Source: Caldifarciminota bacterium (GTDB taxonomy: Bacteria; Hydrothermota; Tepidihabitantia; B3-TA06). From it: a stretch of 14,302 nucleotides of DNA. Under the pieces are notes generated by a model. The model did not search any database and was not told where the DNA came from. It was given only the letters and a program-made list of their open reading frames with translations. The stretch lies in the NCBI GenBank assembly GCA_014729665.1, contig WJJO01000084.1, forward strand, positions 1-14,302. The letters are read 5' to 3'. Within the stretch, counting starts at the first letter, position 1; each line of letters begins with the position of its first letter. The position numbers and the translations under genes were made by a program. Positions 6,644-13,252 of the stretch are shown here, piece after piece.

Positions 6644-7887
6644 AACTCGTAAGCCTTACCGACGTCACCGTCCTTTTCTGCTAATTCCTTAACCGACTCA
6701 CCTCGAAGTGCCGCATCAAGGACCTTCCTGGCGGTTCGAGCGCCCGCGCGTGTTCCCTCCGGATGCCCGTGTATCCCGCCCCCCAGCATTATCGCCAGGT
6801 CCTTCCCGAAATGACCGACTATGTCCTCTATCAGGAAGGGATGGACACCGCCGGAGGCAACGGAAAGTACCGGCCTCAGGGAACCCCAGTCCTGGCCAAG
6901 GAGTCTATCCCCGGGTTCCACCACGTCCCCGCGCATCTCCTCGTGCATCCTTAATATCTCTTCCTTATCACCCTCCATCTTACCGACTATCGTGCCGACA
7001 TGCAGCTGGTCTACTCCGGCGAACCGGCAGAACTTGGAGAAGGAAAGTGTGCTCATCCCGTGGTCCGGGACACGGGTGAATGCCGCATACATCGCCCTGT
7101 GCGCGTGGATGGCAAGCCCGTCCGAGTGATTTCTAAGCATCTGAACGCCTGAGAAGCCTGTCGTGACAACATCAACCATCACGTATCTTGAACCCGCTTT
7201 CTTTACCAGCTCAAGTCTCCTCATGAGCTCATCCCCCGGGGCGGTAACGTTGGGCATGTATCCCTTACGTTCACCTGTTTCGGTCTCTGCGCGCTCCGCA
7301 GCCGTCAAGGCCAGCTCAAGCCTTTGCTCGAACCTGTTGAATTCCTGATCTGTCAGGTTCTCGTCGTCCTTGACGATGTCGCAGCCGCCCGCCATCGCCT
7401 CGTAAAGGACCTCCGCGAACTGCTGTGACGAAAGCCCGACCTTGGGTTTAACGATGGTCCCTATCAACGGCCTGCCGGCAATCCCCATCCGCTCCCTGAC
7501 GCCTTCACGGCCCAGCCTTGGCCCGGTGAAACCGGCAACCATCCTGGAAGGCAGCCTGAAGTCTACGAGTCGCAGCCTCGCCACGGCCTTCATCCCGTAT
7601 ATGTTGCCCGCAATCGAGGAAAGGATCTGGGGTATCGACCCGGACTCGAACAGCTCGGATGGATAGGCAATCCAGCAGTAGGGTTCGGCTATCCTGTAAA
7701 TGTGAGGTTTTAATCTCTCCGCGACCTCGGGCACCATCGTTGAAAGGTCGGTCCACGTTCCAATCGAGGACTCCCCTGCCAGGGCCTCGGCAACGTCTTT
7801 GAATTTCTTGCCCTCCGCGGGTTTAACCCTGAAAACGGTCAATAAATCGTTATCCCCGGGTTTGTATCCGGTATCGATGTATTCCAT
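6622..7887 (-). CDS. rbcL: Form III RuBisCO large subunit
   Basis: The 421-residue protein should carboxylate RuBP to two 3-phosphoglycerates. All key residues by spinach numbering are visible: E39 (E60) in ESSIGTWT, N95 (N123), K147 and K149 (K175, K177) in IVKPKVGLS, K173/D175/E176 (carbamylated K201, D203, E204) in KDDENL, H263/R264 (H294, R295), H296 and K303 (H327, K334) in HVGTIVGKMEG, S345 (S379) in ASGGVHP, and G370/G371 (G403, G404). It is therefore an authentic RuBisCO and not a RuBisCO-like protein. Form III features are AIHAHRAMYAAFTR, GGGIHGHPEGTRAGA, the short length, and the absence of a small-subunit gene. The subtype needs a tree. ATG 7887 has GGAGG (7898-7902) 10 nt upstream and a strong promoter at 7920-7948. 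The PRK gene overlaps its end, which suggests coupled translation. That pairing points to a RuBP carbon cycle and not AMP salvage. Confidence 0.96.
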   Translation of the reverse strand: MEYIDTGYKPGDNDLLTVFRVKPAEGKKFKDVAEALAGESSIGTWTDLSTMVPEVAERLKPHIYRIAEPYCWIAYPSELFESGSIPQILSSIAGNIYGMKAVARLRLVDFRLPSRMVAGFTGPRLGREGVRERMGIAGRPLIGTIVKPKVGLSSQQFAEVLYEAMAGGCDIVKDDENLTDQEFNRFEQRLELALTAAERAETETGERKGYMPNVTAPGDELMRRLELVKKAGSRYVMVDVVTTGFSGVQMLRNHSDGLAIHAHRAMYAAFTRVPDHGMSTLSFSKFCRFAGVDQLHVGTIVGKMEGDKEEILRMHEEMRGDVVEPGDRLLGQDWGSLRPVLSVASGGVHPFLIEDIVGHFGKDLAIMLGGGIHGHPEGTRAGARTARKVLDAALRGESVKELAEKDGDVGKAYELWGQKEW

Positions 7888-7919
7888 GTTAGATTAGCCT
7901 CCGGTTTTCTTTTTTATCT

Positions 7920-7948
7920 AGTATATGAGTAAACGCGCCTCGGGTCAA
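7920..7948 (-). promoter_or_regulatory. Promoter of the RuBisCO-PRK operon
   Basis: On the minus strand, TTGACC (7943-7948), a 17-nt spacer and TATACT (7920-7925). Transcription should start near 7913, giving a leader of about 25 nt that carries the GGAGG site. No operator dyad overlaps it, so expression may be constitutive. Confidence 0.85.
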
Positions 7949-8209
7949 ATAATCTAAAGCAATTTGTGGATGCAGATCACCGCAAGTGAAGAAGGTTTTA
8001 GTCGCTCCCCGGATGCAGAGACGGCGCTGGGGTCTATCGAGGGTAGCTGGAGAAACTGCTCAGATTCACCAAACCCCCTGAGGGGCGTAACCTTCGATTA
8101 GTTTTTGAGATTTACACTTTGAAACTTGGGTTTACAAACTGGTACGGAGTGCGCGTCGACTTCGAGAGCTGCGGCCTTCGCCCGCAGTCCTATGCCCTCT
8201 GTTATTAGT
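7949..8209. other. Non-coding gap upstream of the RuBisCO promoter
   Basis: This is most of the 322-bp gap between the RuBisCO gene and the gene ending at 8210. It holds a direct repeat GGATGCAGA (about 7968-7976 and 8011-8019), a short palindrome CCCCTGAGGGG near 8075, and a stem CTGCGG/CCGCAG (8169-8174 and 8182-8187) just after the stop of the minus-strand gene. That stem has no T-run and is only a weak terminator candidate. A 43-codon plus-strand frame (7970-8101) has no ribosome site and I do not call it a gene. Confidence 0.5.
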
Positions 8210-8980
8210 CTACTTGCTCTTGACCGCTTTTTCGGTCCCGGGCCGCAGATCCGATAGCTCAGTCAGTCTGTCATAGGTGGTATAAAGCCATTCGCCCTCT
8301 AAGGTGTTACCCTTAATCTCATATACAGTAATCTTGATCCCCATCGGGTCCTGGTAGCCTGCCACAGCAACGTCATCGACGCTAAACAAGGTTCCATAAA
8401 CCGGACGCTCTCCCTCCATAACCCACTTCGCCTCGTAGGTCGCTCCGGTATGCTTTAATGTTAACTGGCCCTCGTAGGTACTCTCGTTTGGGTTTGTTCC
8501 CTTAAACTCATAAACGCCTGCAAGCTCATGCGATGAAACCTTGATCTTGGTTGCCGCAATAGTCCTCTCCGAGTAAATCTTGTCGTCATTAATGATCGAC
8601 CACAATCCTGACAACTCCTCGTTAGGTTTGGCATAAATCGCCACTCCACAGGTCTTATCGTTGCCCATATCGTATGCAACCCCGAGCAGATTACCTAGCT
8701 GAAGACCGTTCCCGTAGTAGACCCTTCCGTTAGGGAACGTCCATTTAAGGGCATACCCTTTCCCCGCTTTCCTTATTTCCAGGTTAGCATCGTAACCCGG
8801 GGCCTTTACTTGGTAGGTTCCCTCGAAGTGAACCTCCTTGAGATCTTCTGAAAATTTGATAAGACCCTTTCCCTTAAGGCTTAGGATGTGCTCGAATATC
8901 GCAAAACCGATGACTCCTAACATGAGGATGAGAACTATTAACCCCGCCCAAGGTCTTTTGATGTTGAGTATTCTGGCCAT
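8210..8980 (-). CDS. Membrane-anchored protein with two tandem beta domains
   Basis: The protein has 256 residues and is clearly a paralogue of the next gene (9132-9914). Residues 11-30 form one hydrophobic helix after a basic start, without a lipobox cysteine, so it should stay in the inner membrane with its bulk outside. Two related units of about 80-90 residues follow. The first (about 52-130) has FEGTYQV, LKWTFPNGRVYYGNG and LSGLWS. The second (about 152-235) has LAGVYEF, YEAKWV, ITVYEI and LEGEWL. The pattern G-x-Y, W-T, G-x-G, Y, L-x-G-x-W suggests a small beta-barrel or sandwich. I do not recognise a named family and give no function. ATG 8980 has no ribosome site and lies 10 nt after the -10 box, so the mRNA would have a leader of only about 4 nt. 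Confidence 0.75.
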   Translation of the reverse strand: MARILNIKRPWAGLIVLILMLGVIGFAIFEHILSLKGKGLIKFSEDLKEVHFEGTYQVKAPGYDANLEIRKAGKGYALKWTFPNGRVYYGNGLQLGNLLGVAYDMGNDKTCGVAIYAKPNEELSGLWSIINDDKIYSERTIAATKIKVSSHELAGVYEFKGTNPNESTYEGQLTLKHTGATYEAKWVMEGERPVYGTLFSVDDVAVAGYQDPMGIKITVYEIKGNTLEGEWLYTTYDRLTELSDLRPGTEKAVKSK

Positions 8981-8990
8981 CTATGTGCGA

Positions 8991-9019
8991 AGGATATCTA
9001 AACTCACTTCGTTTGTCAA
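8991..9019 (-). promoter_or_regulatory. Promoter of the membrane-anchored paralogue
   Basis: On the minus strand, TTGACA (9014-9019), a 17-nt spacer and TATCCT (8991-8996). The -10 box continues as TATCCTTCGC, identical to that of the paralogous gene at 9941, so the promoters may have been duplicated with the genes. Predicted transcription start is near 8984. Confidence 0.85.
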
Positions 9020-9044
9020 GTACCCTCTCGCTTAACCGCCCCTA

Positions 9045-9091
9045 CAAGTGGCAATAAAAACAAAAACCGGCCTGCACTGCAAGCCGGTTTT
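9045..9091 (-). terminator. Rho-independent terminator of the lipoprotein gene
   Basis: Read on the minus strand, AAAACCGGC (9083-9091) pairs perfectly with GCCGGTTTT (9063-9071), with a further 3-bp stem inside, and the hairpin is followed by TGTTTTTATT. It lies about 40 nt past the stop at 9132 and separates the two paralogues into two transcription units. Confidence 0.9.
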
Positions 9092-9131
9092 ATGTTACGC
9101 CCCATACTATTAATCCGAATGCTTACCTCTG

Positions 9132-9914
9132 CTAATCATCCTCCTCTGAAACCTTGGTTCCGGAGGTTACCTTTTTTGCCTTCTCCGTAGCAAGGCTTAC
9201 GGGATATGGGGTGGATAGATTTTCGTAAGGACAGAACAGCCAGAAGCCGGTCAGCTGTGTCCCGTGTATTTCGTATACCACGATGCCGACACCGTCCGGG
9301 TTGCCATAGTTGAGGATCAAAACGTCGTCAAGAACGAATCCTGTACCGTGGATTTCATTTGGACCTGACGTCCAGTTTGCGCTGAATACGGGGCCCTTTT
9401 CTTCTATATTGAGAATACCCGTGTATTCGGTGGAATCTTCGTCTGTTCCTTCAACCTCGTAATCCCCCCTCACGTCCAGACGCCCCAGGGAGATTTGCGG
9501 TTCGTCTGCCGTTTTCTCACAAGAGACAGACCCCCCCTCAGTAGGTGTCCAAAGACCGGTGATGCCGTCACCGGACTTCTTATAAGCTACCATACCTGAG
9601 GAACTTCCGTCGCCAACGTCGTAGACAGCGCCTAAAATACCGTCCAGAGCGATTCCCTTACCGTAGTGTTTATCCCCGTCTGGAAACGTCCACTCCAGAT
9701 GATAACCTTGATTTGCCTTAGTTATCTTAAGGATTGCCTCGTAATCGGGACCTTCAACTTCGTATTCGCCTGAGAAGATATCGCTTTCCGGGAGTGTAAT
9801 CTGCGGGGTATCCACCTCTTCCTGACCGTCCTGGGTTTTTTTACGGCCCTCGCAACCCATACTTGTTCCCAAGACGACGAGAACCGCCGCCAAGATTGCG
9901 AGAGTCTTCCTCAT
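9132..9914 (-). CDS. Lipoprotein with two tandem beta domains
   Basis: The protein has 260 residues. The frame is open upstream to 10046, but ATG 9914 is the start: AAAGGAG (9923-9929) is 8 nt ahead, a signal peptide begins there (RKTLAILAAVLVVLG), and the promoter lies inside the longer frame. Lipobox S18-M-G-C21 is acceptable but not ideal, so lipid anchoring is likely. After an acidic linker come two related units. The first has FSGEYEV, LEWTFPDGDKHYGKG and ITGLWT. The second has VRGDYEV, FSANWTSG, IVVYEI and LTGFWL. It aligns over nearly its whole mature length with the protein at 8210-8980, which uses a membrane helix where this one has a lipid. Function unknown. Confidence 0.8.
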   Translation of the reverse strand: MRKTLAILAAVLVVLGTSMGCEGRKKTQDGQEEVDTPQITLPESDIFSGEYEVEGPDYEAILKITKANQGYHLEWTFPDGDKHYGKGIALDGILGAVYDVGDGSSSGMVAYKKSGDGITGLWTPTEGGSVSCEKTADEPQISLGRLDVRGDYEVEGTDEDSTEYTGILNIEEKGPVFSANWTSGPNEIHGTGFVLDDVLILNYGNPDGVGIVVYEIHGTQLTGFWLFCPYENLSTPYPVSLATEKAKKVTSGTKVSEEDD

Positions 9915-9940
9915 GTTTAATACTCCTTTGAGTTTCGCGA

Positions 9941-9968
9941 AGGATAACATACTTTCATCGAATGTCAA
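9941..9968 (-). promoter_or_regulatory. Promoter of the lipoprotein gene
   Basis: On the minus strand, TTGACA (9963-9968), a 16-nt spacer and TATCCT (9941-9946), again extended as TATCCTTCGC. Transcription from near 9934 gives a leader of about 20 nt containing AAAGGAG, and this rules out the longer upstream start. Confidence 0.85.
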
Positions 9969-10026
9969 CCCTGTGATGTTCCTCAGGTTTTTGAAGTCTT
10001 GGAAGTTGAATCGGTTACCACCTGAC

Positions 10027-10055
10027 TTGACATCGCAGGCCTTCAAGGGTATTCT
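10027..10055 (+). promoter_or_regulatory. Promoter of the corA operon
   Basis: TTGACA (10027-10032), a 17-nt spacer and TATTCT (10050-10055). Transcription should start near 10062, about 25 nt before the TTG start. It is divergent from the lipoprotein promoter; the two -35 boxes are about 60 bp apart. Confidence 0.85.
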
Positions 10056-10086
10056 TTATTAAAACTGCCGATGCCAAGGAGGCTTT

Positions 10087-11043
10087 TTGGTCCGGATACT
10101 TACATGCCAGGAAAAAAGAGTTGAAAAAATAAAAGACTTTTCCGAGTTCAAAGATGAACCGATAAAGGGCCTGGTCTGGCTCGATTTCTTTAATCCATCG
10201 GAAGCGGAACTTGACGGTCTTGCCAGGGTTTTATCCCTGCACCCCGTTACGCGCGAAAGACTTTCAAGGGCGTCGAACCGACCGAGATTCTCAGATTACA
10301 GCCGTTACTTTTCAATGACCATCCACATCCCAGGGGGCAGGTTGGATCAGCCGCACTCTCACGAGATAGACATAGTCGTAGGTCGCAACTGGATTGTAAC
10401 GGTACACGAACTCAGGATCAAGGGCCTGGACAAGACAATAAAACTTTGCGAAGAAAACATAGTCGTCATGACCCGTGGTTCAGACTATTTTCTCCAGGAG
10501 ATGCTGGAGACCCTGCACAGGAGTTACTTACCGCTCCTGGGCTGGCTCGATAATAAGATTGAAGCGCTTGAAAACCGGCTGCTGACAGGCAAGATGGAAG
10601 ATGACACCGTTCGTCGCATTACCGAACTGCGCAACAGCGTATCCGGGATACGACGCACACTCATGCCCCAGGCAGAGGTTTTTTCCCGGCTATCACGCAA
10701 AGGTGTCTCTTTAATCGAACCTGATAACCAGGCTTACTACCACGACCTCTATCAGATACTGATGCAAACCCTGGATACAATCGACCGTTTCCGTGAAAGT
10801 CTCACCCACATCATGGACCTGTATATGAATCAGACCTCCCAGCGCATGAACCAGATAATGAAGGTGCTGACAATATGGGCGACCATATTCCTACCCTTAA
10901 CCTTCCTTACAGGGATATGGGGAATGAATTTCCAATTCATGCCCGAGCTGATTGCACCTTGGGGATACTGGGGCGCGCTCGGTTTAATGGTCGTCGTTGC
11001 GGTAGTTATGATTGTTGTTTTCAAGATAAAGAAATGGCTTTAA
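10087..11043 (+). CDS. corA: CorA-type divalent-cation transporter
   Basis: The 318-residue protein belongs to the CorA family, which forms pentameric inner-membrane channels for Mg2+ (some members move Co2+, Ni2+ or Zn2+). It has the usual plan: a soluble alpha/beta domain (about 1-150), a long helix region (about 150-255), and two C-terminal membrane helices (about 260-278 and 295-314). The signature after helix 1 is G279-M-N, here in the context IWGMNF, followed by MPEL. This is the selectivity loop. The length is normal. The start is TTG 10087 behind AAGGAGG (10076-10082), spaced 4 nt; no ATG or GTG nearby fits better. Two more membrane protein genes follow in the same orientation. Confidence 0.93.
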   Translation: MVRILTCQEKRVEKIKDFSEFKDEPIKGLVWLDFFNPSEAELDGLARVLSLHPVTRERLSRASNRPRFSDYSRYFSMTIHIPGGRLDQPHSHEIDIVVGRNWIVTVHELRIKGLDKTIKLCEENIVVMTRGSDYFLQEMLETLHRSYLPLLGWLDNKIEALENRLLTGKMEDDTVRRITELRNSVSGIRRTLMPQAEVFSRLSRKGVSLIEPDNQAYYHDLYQILMQTLDTIDRFRESLTHIMDLYMNQTSQRMNQIMKVLTIWATIFLPLTFLTGIWGMNFQFMPELIAPWGYWGALGLMVVVAVVMIVVFKIKKWL

Positions 11044-11056
11044 GGAGGAAGAATTG
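11042..11056 (+). promoter_or_regulatory. Strong ribosome site with TTG start
   Basis: AAGGAGG (11042-11048), overlapping the corA stop codon, lies 5 nt before TTG 11054. It fixes the start of the small membrane protein and implies translation coupled to corA. Confidence 0.8.
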
Positions 11057-11389
11057 AAAAGACAAAAAAACCAAGAGCGTACCGGAGTCAACGAAACAAA
11101 ACCGGTAAGAAAACTCGACCTCCTCTGGTGGATAGTAATATATGTACCTATCCTCTGGTGGATGGCGATGCTCGTCCTGGTATTGCTTCAGCAGATAGGC
11201 TGGCAGATATTCATCTCGACCGGATTCATCGTCCAGGGATGTCTGTACGGCCTCCAGGCGGTTCTCAGGATGCTGATAAAACCTTTAGGCAGGGGATATG
11301 CAAAAGGACATCACATTGCGTTTCTTATTGCGGGTCTATTTTGGGCTGTATTAGGTATAATACTCATCTTCGTCACCAAGGGCCTTTAA
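11054..11389 (+). CDS. Small membrane protein with three helices
   Basis: The protein has 111 residues and no family I recognise. A charged, polar start of about 22 residues is followed by three hydrophobic segments, roughly 24-47 (WWIVIYVPILWWMAMLVLVL), 50-72 and 85-107. It starts at TTG 11054, 10 nt after the corA stop, with an excellent ribosome site, so co-expression with corA is likely. It could be an accessory subunit or an unrelated passenger; nothing in the sequence decides this. Confidence 0.72.
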   Translation: MKRQKNQERTGVNETKPVRKLDLLWWIVIYVPILWWMAMLVLVLLQQIGWQIFISTGFIVQGCLYGLQAVLRMLIKPLGRGYAKGHHIAFLIAGLFWAVLGIILIFVTKGL

Positions 11390-11449
11390 GGTAAAAAAGA
11401 ATGGCGGTCTCGTACGATCTCTTATATGAGTAACGTCCCGGAGGAATGA

Positions 11450-12145
11450 TTGAACCTTAACCTCAGCGGTATGGCGTTCCTGATACCGGTGGTTATCATC
11501 ATCGTTTTAGCCTGGATAGGTATGCATGCGGCGGCTATTGCCTTGATGCTTACCGGGATGGACAGACGAAAGGCCTCCTTTGAAGCGCTTTCCGCCTTCT
11601 TCGGTGTGGGGTTTACTACAAGATACTCCGAGGAGATAGTCTCCCATCCTCAGCGGCGCAGGATAATATCGATAATGATAATACTGGGGAATGCAGGTAT
11701 TATAACCGTAATTGCGTCCCTGGTGGGTACGGTTGCATCGTCCTCCATCAATAAATCGCTTGCAACCGTACCAATTGGTTTAATAGTTGGAGCTGTGGTC
11801 ATATTCGTTCTGTGGAGGATAGCGGCATGGAGGGGTTGGACAGAGAAGTTTGAGAAGTGGGTGGAGAGCAAGCTGTTGAGCTGGAAGGTCTTCAAGGAAA
11901 AACGCGTCATCGGTATAATCGAGGTGGACGGGGACTACGTTGTAGGCAAGGTTCTTGCCCGCGAAGACACCGCGTTTACCAACCGGAAACTCGGTGAACT
12001 CAACCTTACAAAGAAAGGCGTACTCGTTCTTGCAATAAACCGCTCGGGCAGGATCATAAGACCGCCCAAGGCCTCGAACTTTATACGTGAAGGAGATATA
12101 TTGACCGTTTTCGGCAAACGGAGACAGATAGAAAGAACGTTCTAA
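11450..12145 (+). CDS. Membrane protein with TrkA-C (RCK_C) domain
   Basis: The protein has 231 residues. Three membrane helices are visible (about 8-34, 71-95, 107-127). The end (about 150-228) matches a TrkA-C domain, the ligand-binding unit attached to many potassium channels and transporters: IIEVDGDYVVGKV, then GELNLTKKGVLVLAINRSG, and finally FIREGDILTVFGKR. The segment ALSAFFGVGFTTR is faintly like pore-helix regions of KtrB/TrkH, but the protein is too short to be one and I do not claim transport. The start is TTG 11450 behind GGAGG (11440-11444), spaced 5 nt; an ATG at 11446 runs into a stop after four codons. It lies 60 nt after the previous gene in the corA operon. A role in sensing or regulating monovalent cation flux is inferred from the domain. 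Confidence 0.8.
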   Translation: MNLNLSGMAFLIPVVIIIVLAWIGMHAAAIALMLTGMDRRKASFEALSAFFGVGFTTRYSEEIVSHPQRRRIISIMIILGNAGIITVIASLVGTVASSSINKSLATVPIGLIVGAVVIFVLWRIAAWRGWTEKFEKWVESKLLSWKVFKEKRVIGIIEVDGDYVVGKVLAREDTAFTNRKLGELNLTKKGVLVLAINRSGRIIRPPKASNFIREGDILTVFGKRRQIERTF

Positions 12146-12187
12146 AATTGACCGTTATCCGCCGACAGCCCTGCCGCACATCGCTGA

Positions 12188-12333
12188 CGACTTACAGCAA
12201 GAAGGGATTTACCACAAAGAACACCAAGGGCACAAAGTGATTAACAACACAGAGATCAGGGAGATCTCAGAAACCGGATAAACAAATATATGAATTATCT
12301 CAGCGTTCCCTGGGGACTCTGTGTTGTAAGTCG
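12188..12333. repeat. 146-bp element with nested inverted repeats
   Basis: The outer ends are CGACTTACA (12188-12196) and TGTAAGTCG (12325-12333). An inner pair is ACAACACAGAG (12244-12254) and CTCTGTGTTGT (12317-12327), 11 bp and perfect. Near the left end, 12211-12238 reads ACCACAAAG-AACACC-AAGGGCACAAAG, the same motif as the repeat beside the PRK gene. There is no reading frame of note. It fits a small non-autonomous repeat and occupies much of the 350-bp gap between 12146 and 12495; the remaining 12334-12462 shows nothing I can name. Confidence 0.65.
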
Positions 12334-12462
12334 CCTTAATACCAACTCCCTGGTTTGAATCAACCTTCTATACCTGTGAGAGGTCAGTAGTTCGATTTCG
12401 CCGTCCGTTGAAACTTAATCTTCAGAAAAACCTGTAACTGTGTGTAAAAAGATTATTAATAA

Positions 12463-12490
12463 TTGACAAATCCTATCCGTTAGGTAAAAT
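12463..12490 (+). promoter_or_regulatory. Promoter of the glycosyltransferase pair
   Basis: TTGACA (12463-12468), a 16-nt spacer and TAAAAT (12485-12490), then 5 nt to ATG 12496. Transcription would start at the start codon, so the mRNA should be leaderless. Confidence 0.8.
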
Positions 12491-12495
12491 ATAGC

Positions 12496-13242
12496 ATGAA
12501 GGGTCTTGTGATCATACCAACGTATAATGAACGGGAAAATATCGCACCCAGGCAAGGGGGAAAAAGAGACCCCTTGAGGTACGGGATTCTTGATGCGGTA
12601 CACCATCACCTGCCCCAGACAGATATCCTGGTGGTGGATGATTCCTCGCCCGACGGTACAGCCGGGCTGGTAAAGAAAAGGATGCGTAAAGACCGAAGAC
12701 TTCATTTGATAGAACGTGAGGGCAAGCTCGGTCTGGGAACCGCATACATAAGGGGATTTAAGTGGGCTCTGGCTCACGGCTACGACTACGCGTTCGAGAT
12801 GGACGCAGATTTTTCGCACGATCCGCGCGATCTGCCCAGGTTCGTTCGCGAGATAGAGCAAGGAGCCGATCTGGTCATCGGTTCCCGATATATCGAGGGC
12901 GGGGCGGTGGAGGACTGGCCGCGTAAACGTAAACTCCTTTCCTACTATGCAAACATATATGCAAGATTCGGAACCTCGACACCCATAAAGGACATGACTG
13001 CAGGCTACAAGTGCTACCGCACCGAGGTTTTCCCCCGTATCCGCCTGGAAGACATCACCACTGACGGCTACGGTTTCCAGATAGAGATAGACTACAGGGT
13101 GTACAGGGCCGGTTTCAAGGTTGTCGAGATACCCATCTGTTTCCGCGACCGCAGGGTGGGGGTTTCCAAACTCAATAAACGCATCGTGTGGCAGGCGCTT
13201 TTCCTGGTGCCAAAGTTGTGGCTGTGGAACCTTTGGCGTTGA
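12496..13242 (+). CDS. Polyprenol-phosphate mannosyltransferase-like GT2 enzyme
   Basis: The 248-residue protein resembles dolichol/polyprenol-phosphate mannose synthases, which transfer a sugar from a nucleotide (usually GDP-mannose) to a lipid phosphate at the inner face of the membrane. Evidence: IIPTYNERENI (6-16), ILVVDDSSPDGTA, KLGLGTAYIRGFKWAL, the metal-binding MDADFSHDP, IGSRYIEGG, and the late TDGYGFQIEI and FRDRRVG motifs. There is no C-terminal membrane domain, as in the short members. The sugar is not certain. Family members usually have about 15 residues between NERENI and the VVDD strand; here there are about 27. The extra dozen (around APRQGGKRDPLRYG) are coded by a hairpin sequence. 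The start is ATG 12496, with no ribosome site and a -10 box 5 nt upstream. The next glycosyltransferase begins 10 nt after its stop. Confidence 0.88.
   Translation: MKGLVIIPTYNERENIAPRQGGKRDPLRYGILDAVHHHLPQTDILVVDDSSPDGTAGLVKKRMRKDRRLHLIEREGKLGLGTAYIRGFKWALAHGYDYAFEMDADFSHDPRDLPRFVREIEQGADLVIGSRYIEGGAVEDWPRKRKLLSYYANIYARFGTSTPIKDMTAGYKCYRTEVFPRIRLEDITTDGYGFQIEIDYRVYRAGFKVVEIPICFRDRRVGVSKLNKRIVWQALFLVPKLWLWNLWR
12553..12576 (+). repeat. Hairpin inside the glycosyltransferase start region
   Basis: CAAGGGG (12553-12559) and CCCCTTG (12570-12576) form a perfect 7-bp stem with a 10-nt loop, about 60 nt after the start codon. It coincides with the extra residues that other family members seem to lack. 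Confidence 0.6.
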
Positions 13243-13252
13243 ATACCCCCAG

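Noticed and set aside
6708..7666. Several plus-strand frames opposite the RuBisCO gene
   Set aside because: They are antisense to a gene with full catalytic motifs, are rich in proline and serine, and have no ribosome sites.
6622..7887. RuBisCO-like protein (form IV) instead of true RuBisCO
   Set aside because: K175, K177, K201, D203, E204, H294, R295, H327, K334 and S379 equivalents are all present, which form IV proteins lack in part.
7970..8101. 43-codon plus-strand frame in the gap upstream of RuBisCO, starting MQITASEEGF
   Set aside because: It has no ribosome site, promoter or recognisable family; a frame of this length is expected by chance.
9915..10046. Upstream extension of the lipoprotein gene to an ATG at 10046
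   Set aside because: The extension contains the gene's own promoter (9941-9968), and ATG 9914 has a good ribosome site and starts a signal peptide.
12380..12412. tRNA-like 3' end with GAGGTC and GTTCGATT, as a possible attachment-site remnant
   Set aside because: The bases beside the TTCGATT loop do not pair and no matching acceptor strand or anticodon arm lies upstream.
12415..12861. 148-codon minus-strand frame opposite the mannosyltransferase-like gene
   Set aside because: The plus strand carries clear family motifs over the same stretch; the antisense frame resembles no known protein.
13121..13252. Long N-terminal extension of the second glycosyltransferase
   Set aside because: It overlaps the conserved end of the upstream gene by 122 nt and reads as shifted-frame sequence; the family core starts after GTG 13253.
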